From the NCBI GenBank assembly GCA_022616415.1, contig JAKEEU010000405.1, positions 62,001 through 126,000 on the forward strand: a DNA stretch of 64,000 nt. The letters run 5' to 3'. Position 1 is the stretch's first letter. Each line of letters starts with the position of its first letter. Positions 1 through 7,235 of the stretch are shown piece after piece. This DNA is from Candidatus Zhuqueibacterota bacterium (GTDB taxonomy: Bacteria > Zhuqueibacterota > Zhuqueibacteria > Zhuqueibacterales > Zhuqueibacteraceae). The position numbers and the translations under genes were made by a program. Below the pieces are notes generated by a model. The model was not told the origin of the DNA. It saw only the letters and a list, made by a program, of their open reading frames with translations, and searched no databases.

Positions 1-84
1 GCGGCGCAAATGATCGAAGCCGGCGCCTCGCGCCTCGGCGCTTCCGCCAGCGTAGCGATAGTGGAGAAAAAGCAGGCGGCGTGA
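1..84 (+). CDS. deoC: Deoxyribose-phosphate aldolase, C-terminal end only
   Basis: Last 27 codons and stop of a gene that begins before the window. The tail reads MIEAGASRLGASASVAIV, which matches the C-terminal glycine/serine-rich phosphate-binding segment of class I deoxyribose-phosphate aldolase. That enzyme cleaves 2-deoxyribose-5-phosphate to glyceraldehyde-3-phosphate and acetaldehyde in nucleoside salvage. The catalytic lysine and most of the barrel lie outside the window, so integrity cannot be judged. A short fragment, but the motif is characteristic. Confidence 0.75.
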   Translation, partial: AAQMIEAGASRLGASASVAIVEKKQAA

Positions 85-200
85 GGCCACTCCAAAGCGC
101 TGAAGGCGTGGGGCTGAAATGTGGAATGCCGCTCAAGCGGCATTACGAGACTGCAAAATCCCAGGTGCTCGTTGCTCACGGCTGGTTAGAAGGTTTGAAT

Positions 201-1223
201 ATGATTTCATCAGTGGGCTTCTTCAATCCGTGGGGGCGTAAGAGAAATTTGTGCTTCGTATTATCACTCGTTGTCTTTCTTCTTCCAGCGTCTTGCACCA
301 ACCAATCTAACAATTACACTCGTCTACTTACCTTCCGAAAAAAGTGCGCCGAGATTTTAGGCAGCCGCTCCGGTGCGATTCTCGCAATGAATCCTCGCAA
401 TGGGCTGGTGTTGGCCTTGGTGAATGAAAAGCTCGGCGTGCAAAGCTCGACGCGTCCGGGTTCGACTTTCAAAATTGTGACGGCGCTCACGCTGCTGAAA
501 AATGGCATTGTAACGCCAACCGACCAGTTTGTCTGCAACGGACAGGTTGAGATTCGCGGCAAAATCCACCGTTGCTGGTTGCGCGAAGGGCATGGCGAGC
601 AAAATCTTTTACAGGCGATTGCAAATTCCTGCAATGCTTATTTTTATCAAGCCGGCGAAAGCATGCCGGCAGAGGCGCTGCAAACAGCGGCGCGACAATT
701 TCACTTGGGCGAATGTACCGGCATCAATCTCGCCGGCGAAGATTGTGGCGAGGCGCCGGAATGGTTTTCTCCTGAAGAAAAAATTCATTTCATTGTCGGA
801 CAGGCGCGAGCGCTGGCAGTGACGCCGATGCAAATGCTTCGCCTCATTGCGGCCATTGCGAATGGCGGATCTTTGTACCGTCCATTTTATCCCACTTCAC
901 AACGGGAATTCAAAAAATTTCGGTCCGAGGTGGTGGAAATGATTCATTTCGGTGATGAGCTGCGAATTATCAAAGAAGGTATGCGCCAAAGCGTGGCGTA
1001 CGGGACAAGTGTGGGGGCCAAATTAGTCAACCTCATTGTGGCAGGCAAAACCGGCACGGCTTCGGAATATTTCGGCACAAAAACCGATGCCTGGTTTGTT
1101 GGCTTCGCGCCTTTTGAAAAGCCGGAAATCGCAATCGTTGTGTTTCTGGAGAATGGCCGCGGAGCATCCGATGCAGCACCATTAGCGAAAGAGGTTCTTA
1201 ATAGTTATTTTAGATTGAGATGA
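201..1223 (+). CDS. Penicillin-binding transpeptidase-domain lipoprotein
   Basis: A stand-alone DD-transpeptidase domain of about 340 residues. All three active-site motifs are visible: STFK (nucleophile Ser about residue 88), SCN (about 143-145) and KTGTAS (about 283). It should cross-link peptidoglycan stems or act as a carboxypeptidase in the periplasm. The N-terminus after the ATG at 201 is a signal peptide ending in LPASC, a lipobox, so it is probably membrane-anchored by lipid. AGAAGG seven bases upstream supports this start over the longer frame from 81. It is much shorter than PBP2/FtsI because the dimerisation domain is missing. The exact physiological role is unknown. Confidence 0.85.
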   Translation: MISSVGFFNPWGRKRNLCFVLSLVVFLLPASCTNQSNNYTRLLTFRKKCAEILGSRSGAILAMNPRNGLVLALVNEKLGVQSSTRPGSTFKIVTALTLLKNGIVTPTDQFVCNGQVEIRGKIHRCWLREGHGEQNLLQAIANSCNAYFYQAGESMPAEALQTAARQFHLGECTGINLAGEDCGEAPEWFSPEEKIHFIVGQARALAVTPMQMLRLIAAIANGGSLYRPFYPTSQREFKKFRSEVVEMIHFGDELRIIKEGMRQSVAYGTSVGAKLVNLIVAGKTGTASEYFGTKTDAWFVGFAPFEKPEIAIVVFLENGRGASDAAPLAKEVLNSYFRLR

Positions 1224-1624
1224 ATTCCCCCCAATGCATTTCCTGATCAAAGATTGAAATCAAAACGAAGAACGCGCCGTTTCTAAACTGAAATACTGAG
1301 TATGCAATGAAATGCAAAAGCCTGATTTAAAGCGCTTTGTGATGCTGCAACAAACTACACAAACCTCATTTTTGAGAATTTTCTTCTCGCGTGGTTCGAG
1401 GTCTGCGTGGCAAGCTTCTGAAAAACAAGGAGCACATTTGCCAGCAGCGGTGGCATATGATTTGTTTTTTAAATTTGCCGATTTTGTGATCGAAGCAAAG
1501 TCCGCCTCGAGGTCTATGAGGCAAGATAAGCTTGAAAGGTTTTAACTTGGCAAGCGACAACACTACAAGGCAAGTTTGCCGAGGAGGAAAATAAACAAGA
1601 GAGCAAGTACTTCACGGAAAACCC
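1224..1624. other. Gene-poor intergenic stretch
   Basis: About 400 bp with no convincing gene. A 77-codon frame at 1312-1545 has no recognisable family or good ribosome-binding site. Two similar segments are visible near 1399-1425 and 1507-1535. Both start CGAGGTCT and continue through GGCAAG to AAGCTT, so they may be an old short duplication. Confidence 0.4.
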
Positions 1625-1831
1625 ATGAAAACCAAAAATTTGCAAGAAATCTGGTATTGCTCCCATTGTGGACACGAAGTCAAAGAGAGCGACGAATTTT
1701 GTGTGGCTTGTGAATCGCTTTTTGCCGGAACAGCTCTCGCGGCGCGCAGCCGTTTTCGTGAGCTATGGGAAATCGACGACAGCGATATGATAAACGCCGC
1801 CCGACCCGCTGACATCACGCTCGCTTTTTAA
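1625..1831 (+). CDS. Small zinc-ribbon protein, unknown function
   Basis: 68 residues with the pattern CSHCG then CVAC, i.e. CxxC, 12-13 residues, CxxC, a zinc-ribbon or rubredoxin-type knuckle near the N-terminus (residues about 14-33). The rest is polar and looks helical. GAGGAGG lies at about 1579-1585, too far upstream to be its ribosome-binding site, so the start is not strongly supported. It stands alone between the transpeptidase gene and a tRNA. Function unknown; possibly a regulator or protein-interaction module. Confidence 0.5.
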   Translation: MKTKNLQEIWYCSHCGHEVKESDEFCVACESLFAGTALAARSRFRELWEIDDSDMINAARPADITLAF

Positions 1832-1868
1832 GATCGGGAAGCGGCAACCAATTTCCCTCCAAAATGAA

Positions 1869-1892
1869 AATAGCTCCATTTCAGGAGCTATT
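1869..1892 (-). terminator. Hairpin terminator behind tRNA-Leu
   Basis: AATAGCTCC and GGAGCTATT form a perfect 9-bp stem with a six-base loop. Read on the minus strand it is followed by a T-rich run, and it lies 10 bases past the 3' end of the tRNA. On the plus strand it is followed by TTCTTTC, so it may also stop transcription from the small zinc-ribbon gene. Confidence 0.65.
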
Positions 1893-1901
1893 CTTCTTTC
1901 G

Positions 1902-1985
1902 TGCCGGGGGCGGGACTCGAACCCGCACAGGCTTGCGCCCACTGGATTTTGAGTCCAGCGCGTCTACCAGTTTCACCACCCCGGC
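1902..1985 (-). tRNA. tRNA-Leu (anticodon CAA)
   Basis: An 84-base cloverleaf on the minus strand. The 7-bp acceptor stem is GCCGGGG/CCCCGGC, the anticodon stem CTGGA/TCCAG with loop CTCAAAA gives anticodon CAA (reads UUG), the variable arm is long as in class II tRNAs, and the T arm contains GGTTCGAGTCC. The discriminator is A. CCA is not encoded and must be added after transcription. Confidence 0.95.
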
Positions 1986-2142
1986 GGTTCTTTTAAGCAT
2001 TTATTTAATTTAAAAAATTTCCTGCCAAAGTCAAGTTCAATTTTCACCCTTTACTTTTAAGGGCTCGCCGCTTCGAAAAGACTTGAGAAAAAGCAAAATA
2101 TTTCTTTATTTTCATATACGCCGTGTCATTATAGTTTTACCT

Positions 2143-3811
2143 ATGTCCAAAAAATTTGTGTGCGCTGTCTGCTTAGTTGCCGTTTTTTTCAACGGGCCTG
2201 TACCGGCGCCATCACAACACCTGAGTGCAGCGATACGCGAAGCGCTAACGCATGTTTCTGCCGGCTCGCTTTATCAGCATCTATCTTTCCTGGGAAGTGA
2301 TTCGCTGAAAGGCCGGGGCACCGGCACACGCGGCGGCGAAATCGCCGCGGCTTACATCGCCAGGGAATTACGGAAATGCGGAATAAAGCCGGCAGGCGGC
2401 GACGATTCGTATTTCCAACAAATTCCCCTGCACGGCAGCAAGCCTTTGGCAAGTTCCAGCTTTCAGTTCTTCACTCCAAACGGGCAATTCCAGCTCACGC
2501 TTGGTAGAGATTATTTGCTTTACAATACCGGCGCGCAAACTTTCATCCCCAAGCCGGCCGCTGATGTTTGTGGGATACGGCATCTCGGCGCCGGAGTTTG
2601 CTTATAACGATTACCAGGCGTTGAATGTCGAAGGCAAGATCGTGGTTTTTCTTTCCGGCGAACCCGCGTCCGCTGATCCTTCCTATTTTGACGGCGCGCT
2701 ACCGACCTTGCACTCCTTTCCGGAAATCAAGCAGAAGATTGCGCTCGCACGCGGGGCCGCCGGCAGCATCATGATTCCAGCGCTGCAATCGGGGCCAGGC
2801 GGCGATTGGCGATATTGGCAGCAGGAGTTTGCTTTTGAGGACGTCAGCTTGTTCTATTTCGTCGCCGGAAATCTGAGCGTGGTGATGAACCCACAAGCGG
2901 CGCAACGGCTGTTTAATGATGCGCCTTATTCCCTGCAACAAATCTTCGAGATGGAGGCGACGAAGAGCTTGCGCAGTTTTCAGCTTCCCGTCTTGGCTAC
3001 TTTTCGCGGCAGCTTTCAGCAGCGGGATTTCCTGGCCGCCAATGTGATCGGCATGCTGGAGGGCAGTGATTCGGAACTGAAAAATTCTTACGTCGTCATA
3101 TCCGCACACTACGATCATCTCGGCGTCGGGCCGGCAATAAAAGCCGATTCCATTTACAACGGCGTTTTTGATAACGCCGCCGGTGTTGCCGCGGTTTTGG
3201 AAATGGCCAAGGTTTTTGCGGCAATGCCGGAGAAGCCCAAGCGGTCGCTGATTTTTCTTTTTACGACCGGGGAAGAGAAAGGCTTGCTCGGCTCAACTTA
3301 TTACGTCGAGAATCCCGTGGCGCCGCTTTATAAAACGATTGCGAATGTGAATGTGGATGGTCTTGCAATGTTTGATACCTTCAATGATATTGTCGGCGTC
3401 GGCGCCGAGCTTTCCACGCTGGACGGGCTGCTGCAACAGCTTGCCTGTGAGCTTGATTTGAGTGTTTCGGCGATTCCCGCACCGTTCGCCAGCTCACCGG
3501 CGTTTGCGCGCTCGGATCAGATTGCCTTTGCGAAAGCCGGCATTCCGGCGTTGTTGATCATGGAAGGATCAAACTATCGCAACACGCCGCGAGAAGCAGG
3601 CTTGCGGCGCCTGATCGAGTGGGGCCGGCGTATTTATCACACGCCGTTTGATGATCTGGCACAGCCGATCAACATGAAGGCGGCGCAGCAGCATGGCCAA
3701 ATTCTTTTTGCCTTTTGTTGCATGCTGGCCAATGTGGAGGCCGCGCCGCAATGGAAAAAAGGCGTTCCATACTTCAATGCGCGCATGCAATCCATCGCGG
3801 AAAAGCGCTGA
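2143..3811 (+). CDS. M28-family zinc aminopeptidase, apparent frameshift near 2550
   Basis: Secreted M28 peptidase read in two frames. The first frame (ATG at 2143) has a signal peptide and a PA-domain-like start. It continues in frame +2 from about 2550, where GYGISAPEFAYNDYQALNV resumes the expected PA domain. Zinc-site motifs follow in order: HYDHLGVG, FDNAAGV, TGEEKGLLG, NVDGL and the late histidine in YHTPFDDL. These bind two zinc ions and hydrolyse N-terminal residues of peptides. The break lies in GCCGGCCGC, where one base too many or two too few would explain it. It may be a true pseudogene or a sequencing error; all catalytic residues lie in the intact second part. Confidence 0.8.
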
Positions 3812-3954
3812 TCACCTGCGGGTGAAGGCTCGTCAAAACCTTGCGCCTCACATGAAACGTCGCGCCATCAATATCGAACCACAGTCAAACGCAATAAAAA
3901 CGCGAATGGATAGCGATTGCCCAACCCGGGCTGCACGAAAGCCCAAAAGAAAAA

Positions 3955-3992
3955 AGCGCACGCAGAGACGCAAAGACGCAAAGATTGCGCAA
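3955..3992. repeat. Imperfect tandem GACGCAAAG-type repeat
   Basis: The intergenic stretch before the PstS-like gene holds three or four imperfect copies of a 9-10 base unit (CGCAGA/GACGCAAAG/GACGCAAAG/ATTGCGCAAAG). This makes coding use of the long upstream frame (3693-4040) unlikely and helps to place the start of the following gene downstream. Confidence 0.55.
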
Positions 3993-4040
3993 AGAAAACC
4001 TTTACGTGAGATTTTTTGCTTTTTAAGCAAAGATATTATT

Positions 4041-4922
4041 TTGAAAACTGGCGTAAAAGCTGTTTCATCTGTTGGGTTGTTTCTATCCGTTGGAAAATGT
4101 TTTTTGATTTATGGATTTTTGACTTTGCAGGCATGCAGTTCCACCCGCTCGGTTTCAACAACCGTCGCGCCGGTTATTAGGATCAAAGGCTCGGATACGA
4201 TGGTGATTTTGGCGCAACGGTGGGCGGAGGAATATATGAAGCAACACACGGGCATCGCCGTTTATGTGGAAGGAGGCGGCACGGCAACAGGCATTGAGGC
4301 TTTGATCAAAGGCGAGATTGAAATCTGCACGGCGTCACGGCCATTGCAACCAAGCGAAGTGCGGCGTTTGGCGCACCAACAGCAGAACATCGGAATTGCT
4401 TTTCGCGTGGCCAAAGATGGCTTGAGCATTTATCTGCATCCGGACAATCCGATTCGCGACCTGCGCCTTGAGCAAGTAAAGGGGATTTACAGCGGCAGGA
4501 TTAAAAACTGGCGGGAAGTCGGCGGCAAAAACGAATCTATCGTCGCATTCAGCCGCACGCCAAGCTCCGGCACTTATCTTTATTTTCAAGAGCACGTATT
4601 AGAAGGGCAACCTTACGGCGATGCCGTTATTGCGGTGCCGACAACGGCAGCCGTCGTCGCCGAGGTAACGAAAAATCCACGCGCCGTCGGTTACGGCGGG
4701 CTGGCTTATGGAAAAAATCTCGTACACTGCAAGATCAACGGCGTCAGCCCGACGGATGAAAGCGTGCGTAATGAAAAGTATCCGGTCGCGCGGTATCTTT
4801 ATTTCTACACGATTAAAAAACCGAATACCATGGTCAAGTCATTCATTGACTGGGTGCTCGGCAAGGAGGGGCAACGCGTGGTCAAAGAGATCGACTATAT
4901 CCCGCTGTTCGAAGTGCCGTAA
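4041..4922 (+). CDS. PstS-like phosphate-binding lipoprotein
   Basis: Substrate-binding protein of the PstS type. It shows IKGSDTM near the mature N-terminus, GGGTATGIEALI, the TASRPL segment and FSRTPSSGTY, which are the family's phosphate-contact loops. A hydrophobic stretch ending LQAC just before these is a lipobox, so it is probably tethered to a membrane. The start is uncertain: the frame is open from 3693 but crosses repeat-like DNA. TTG at 4041 is the best candidate, without a clear ribosome-binding site. No pstCAB lies nearby, so it is an orphan or a phosphate sensor. A dispersed repeat copy overlaps the signal-peptide codons. Confidence 0.75.
   Translation: MKTGVKAVSSVGLFLSVGKCFLIYGFLTLQACSSTRSVSTTVAPVIRIKGSDTMVILAQRWAEEYMKQHTGIAVYVEGGGTATGIEALIKGEIEICTASRPLQPSEVRRLAHQQQNIGIAFRVAKDGLSIYLHPDNPIRDLRLEQVKGIYSGRIKNWREVGGKNESIVAFSRTPSSGTYLYFQEHVLEGQPYGDAVIAVPTTAAVVAEVTKNPRAVGYGGLAYGKNLVHCKINGVSPTDESVRNEKYPVARYLYFYTIKKPNTMVKSFIDWVLGKEGQRVVKEIDYIPLFEVP
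4071..4099 (+). repeat. Dispersed 29-bp repeat, copy A
   Basis: The core GGGTTGTTTCTATCCGTTGG recurs at 22036-22064 (all 29 bases identical) and, inverted, at 16811-16835 (25 bases identical). The unit contains two TTGG-ended arms. In this copy the repeat supplies part of the PstS-like signal peptide coding sequence. Confidence 0.8.
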
Positions 4923-5123
4923 TTGAAGCCCCATAACTGTTAAAAACACTACGAGCTTTTCTCTGTGTTCTGTTTTTCATGTTACGATTCCTAATGATAA
5001 AAATTTTTTTCGCCTATTTTCCCAATTCTGAGAACGGAATGGCGCTTGCCAATGCTTAAGTCATTTGAAAATATAGAGCGGTTAAACGGCATGTGATTTG
5101 AATGATCTTTTTATGTCTATATT
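4923..5123. other. Intergenic, nothing clear
   Basis: About 200 bp between the PstS-like gene and the ArsR-controlled operon. It is AT-rich with short T runs. I see no gene and no convincing hairpin. The promoter of the next operon is expected at its right-hand end. Confidence 0.4.
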
Positions 5124-5141
5124 TATGAGTAAATGCTCATA
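5124..5141. promoter_or_regulatory. Palindromic operator, probable ArsR-family site
   Basis: TATGAG-TAAATG-CTCATA is a perfect 6-6-6 inverted repeat 28 bases before the start of the thioredoxin-like gene. ArsR/SmtB repressors bind AT-rich imperfect palindromes of this kind overlapping the promoter, and an ArsR-family gene closes the same operon. The assignment rests on this position and symmetry. Confidence 0.6.
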
Positions 5142-5168
5142 CAATCAATTAGTCATTTGAGGTGCTCT

Positions 5169-5420
5169 ATGAGAGTTCAAATTTTCGGCCCGGGTTGCAT
5201 GAATTGCAAGTCGCTCGAACAACGGGCGAGGCACGCCGCCGCGGAGCTGGGCATTGTGGCAGAATTTGAGAAGGTGACCGACTACCTGCAGATTGCCGAA
5301 TCCGGCATTTTGCGCACGCCGGGCTTGGCAATTGATGGCCAAATCGTCAGCCAAGGGCGCATCAATAGCGTCGAAGAAATCAAAGCCATGTTGCAAAAAT
5401 TTGCCGCGGGATCGAGGTGA
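5169..5420 (+). CDS. Small thioredoxin-like redox protein (Thioredoxin_3 family)
   Basis: 83 residues with a glutaredoxin-sized fold. The N-terminal FGPGCMNCK holds the CxxC redox pair, and the cis-proline segment is RTPGLAIDG. Proteins of this family (redox-active disulfide protein 2) are typically encoded beside the permease that follows here. ATG at 5169 has GAGGTG five bases upstream; the longer frame from 5133 has no such site. The stop overlaps the next start (GTGA), so the two are translationally coupled. It may reduce or hand over a metalloid or thiol substrate to the permease. Confidence 0.85.
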   Translation: MRVQIFGPGCMNCKSLEQRARHAAAELGIVAEFEKVTDYLQIAESGILRTPGLAIDGQIVSQGRINSVEEIKAMLQKFAAGSR

Positions 5421-6616
5421 ATACCATGACCGCTTATGTTCATGCTTTACGTTTGCGCTGGCAAGATTGGCGACTGGCGATCAGCGCCAGCGCTGAGGAG
5501 TGGAAAAAATTCATCTGGCTCATTGCCGCGTTCCTGGCTTTTTATTTCCTGCCCATCACTTCGGCAGGCGCGACACGCGCGCTGGCTGGTGGCTTGGTGT
5601 TGCTACAAGAATATGCGCGCCAGCACGTGCTCACTTGTTTGGTGCCGGCTTTCTTCATCGCCGGCGGCATTGCGGTTTATGTGAAGAAAGATTCGATTCT
5701 GCAATTGCTCGGGCCCACGGCGAAAAAGTACATCGCCTATCCCGTCGCTTCCGTCTCCGGCGGATTGTTGGCGGTGTGTTCATGCACGATTCTTCCTTTG
5801 TTCGCGGGCATTTACAAGCGCGGCGCAGGCATTGGACCGGCAATCGCCTTTCTGTTTTCAGGGCCAGCCATCAACGTGACCGCGATCATTCTTACCTCTT
5901 CGGTAATCGGCGTTGATTTCGCCGTCGGCCGTTTGATTTTCGCCATGAGCATTGCCCTCATTGCCGGCGTGATCATGATGCTGCTTTTCCGCGATCACGA
6001 CCGCAAAAACGGCAAAGGCTTCGTGGTCAGCGGCGTTGAGGAAGTGACGTACTCCACCGCTTCGATCCTTGCCTTTTTTGTGCTGCAACTGATTATTCTG
6101 GTCGTCTTCGGCCTCGGCATTGCGCAAGGATGGAAGTATGCCATTGCGGCAACGGCGCTGGTGTTTTTGGCGGGGCTGGCGTTGAAGAAATTTTCGACGG
6201 AAGACAATCGCCGCTGGATCGCCGAGACGTGGGATTTATCCAAGAAGATTATGCCGTATCTTTTCCTTGGCATCTTTTTCGCCGGCGCCGTCGGTGAGAT
6301 TCTTCCGGAAAGCTGGGTCACGACCGCGGTCGGCGGCAACTCGCTCACCGCGAACGCCATCGCCTCGGTCTCCGGCGCGCTGATGTATTTCGCCACGCTC
6401 ACCGAAGTGCCGATCATCCAAAAGTTGATGCAGCTCGGTATGGGGCGCGGGCCGGCGATGACGCTGTTTTTCACCGGCAATGCGTTGAGCATTCCGAGCA
6501 TGCTGGTGCTGTTCAAGCTGATGGGCGCAAGAAAAGCGGCGACTTATATTCTTATAGTCGTGGCGCTGTCGGTTGGTGCGGGATGGTTGTGGGGAAATCT
6601 TTCTTTTGGAGTGTAG
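5417..6616 (+). CDS. Predicted permease (DUF318/ArsP-type membrane protein)
   Basis: 399 residues with about eight to ten membrane segments. Two halves carry related motifs: SVSGGLLAVCSCTILPLFAGI and, later, SVSGALMYFATLTEVPIIQKL, as in the predicted permease family that includes ArsP exporters of organoarsenicals. The cysteine pair CSC in the first half suits binding of soft metals or metalloids. GTG at 5417 overlaps the stop of the redox protein; ATG at 5426 is an alternative. Substrate unknown; the ArsR-type gene behind it points to arsenic or a similar ion. Confidence 0.85.
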   Translation: MNTMTAYVHALRLRWQDWRLAISASAEEWKKFIWLIAAFLAFYFLPITSAGATRALAGGLVLLQEYARQHVLTCLVPAFFIAGGIAVYVKKDSILQLLGPTAKKYIAYPVASVSGGLLAVCSCTILPLFAGIYKRGAGIGPAIAFLFSGPAINVTAIILTSSVIGVDFAVGRLIFAMSIALIAGVIMMLLFRDHDRKNGKGFVVSGVEEVTYSTASILAFFVLQLIILVVFGLGIAQGWKYAIAATALVFLAGLALKKFSTEDNRRWIAETWDLSKKIMPYLFLGIFFAGAVGEILPESWVTTAVGGNSLTANAIASVSGALMYFATLTEVPIIQKLMQLGMGRGPAMTLFFTGNALSIPSMLVLFKLMGARKAATYILIVVALSVGAGWLWGNLSFGV

Positions 6617-6618
6617 CC

Positions 6619-6936
6619 ATGACGAAAACCACACATGATTTCAAAGCGGCCATTTTGAGAGCGCTGGCGCATCCCAATCGCCTGCGCATTCTCGAAGCTC
6701 TGCGCGGCGGAGAGACCTGCAATTGCGAGCTTGGGCCTAAACTCAAATTAGAGCAATCGAATCTTTCACGCCATCTGCTGGCGCTCTCCGAAGCCGGACT
6801 GGTGGCGGCGCGGCGAGACGGGGTGCGCATGATGTACCGCGTCGCTGACCCGCGCGTGTTCAAAGTACTGGATTTGATCGGCGAGGTGGTCAAAAAGCAG
6901 CTTACCGAACGTGCAGCACTGCTGGAGATTTTCTGA
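6619..6936 (+). CDS. ArsR-family transcriptional repressor
   Basis: 105 residues forming a winged helix-turn-helix. LRALAHPNRLRILEAL is the family's first helices, the recognition helix is in QSNLSRHLLAL, and the wing is around AARRDGVRMMYRV. TCNCEL occupies the place of the classic ELCVCDL metal-sensing motif, so two thiolates probably bind arsenite or a soft metal. It starts two bases after the permease stop. It probably represses its own operon at the palindrome at 5124-5141. Confidence 0.88.
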   Translation: MTKTTHDFKAAILRALAHPNRLRILEALRGGETCNCELGPKLKLEQSNLSRHLLALSEAGLVAARRDGVRMMYRVADPRVFKVLDLIGEVVKKQLTERAALLEIF

Positions 6937-6949
6937 GGTAAAATACTCG

Positions 6950-6978
6950 TTGCTTTTTTGATTTTTTTCACTTATATT
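6950..6978 (+). promoter_or_regulatory. Promoter before the fluoride locus
   Basis: TTGCTT (6950-6955), a 17-base spacer and TATATT (6973-6978) form a near-consensus sigma-70-type promoter. The predicted start of transcription, near 6985, falls just before the first riboswitch aptamer at 6988, which supports both calls. Confidence 0.6.
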
Positions 6979-6986
6979 TCAAAAAT

Positions 6987-7093
6987 TGGCGATGGAGTTC
7001 GCCGTAACCATCCGTGAATCGCGGATTGATGACTCCTACTTTTGAGACAAGGCTATGCCCGTAGGGTTGCTTGTTTCGAGGGTAGGAGTTTTT
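6987..7093 (+). promoter_or_regulatory. Fluoride riboswitch 1 with intrinsic terminator
   Basis: It begins GGCGATGGAGTTCGCC, the hallmark 5' hairpin of the fluoride (crcB) motif. A second hairpin follows, ATCCG/CGGAT, then GATGACTCCTAC. ACTCC can pair with GGAGT in the first loop to form the conserved pseudoknot. The expression platform is ACTCCTAC (7032-7039) pairing with GTAGGAGT (7082-7089), followed by a T run, an intrinsic terminator exclusive of the pseudoknot. Fluoride binding should therefore switch transcription on. Confidence 0.9.
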
Positions 7094-7128
7094 CATTTTG
7101 GCGTCTCCAAGAGTTTGCACGTAAAATT

Positions 7129-7217
7129 TCGCGATGGAGTTCGCGTTACGTCCCGCGGCGTGGGACTGATAGCTCCTACTTGTTCGAAAACGCTATTTCG
7201 AAGGGTAGGAGTTTTTT
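7129..7217 (+). promoter_or_regulatory. Fluoride riboswitch 2, in tandem, with intrinsic terminator
   Basis: A second complete copy 36 bases after the first. CGCG-ATGGAGTT-CGCG is followed by the hairpin GTCCC/GGGAC and TGATAGCTCCTAC. The terminator pairs CTCCTAC with GTAGGAG (about 7206-7212) and also TTCGAAA with TTTCGAA, before six Ts. The dynamin-like ATG at 7236 follows directly. Shared tail text with copy 1 (TTTCGA then GGGTAGGAGTTTTT) suggests local duplication. Two terminators in series would give a tighter, steeper fluoride response. Confidence 0.88.
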
Positions 7218-7235
7218 GTTTAGAGGCAAAGCGAC

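Noticed and set aside
1312..1545. 77-residue hypothetical protein
   Set aside because: No ribosome site, no family, and biased composition; probably chance.
3693..4040. N-terminal extension of the PstS-like protein
   Set aside because: It overlaps the M28 gene end and tandem GACGCAAAG repeat DNA and has no protein-like features.
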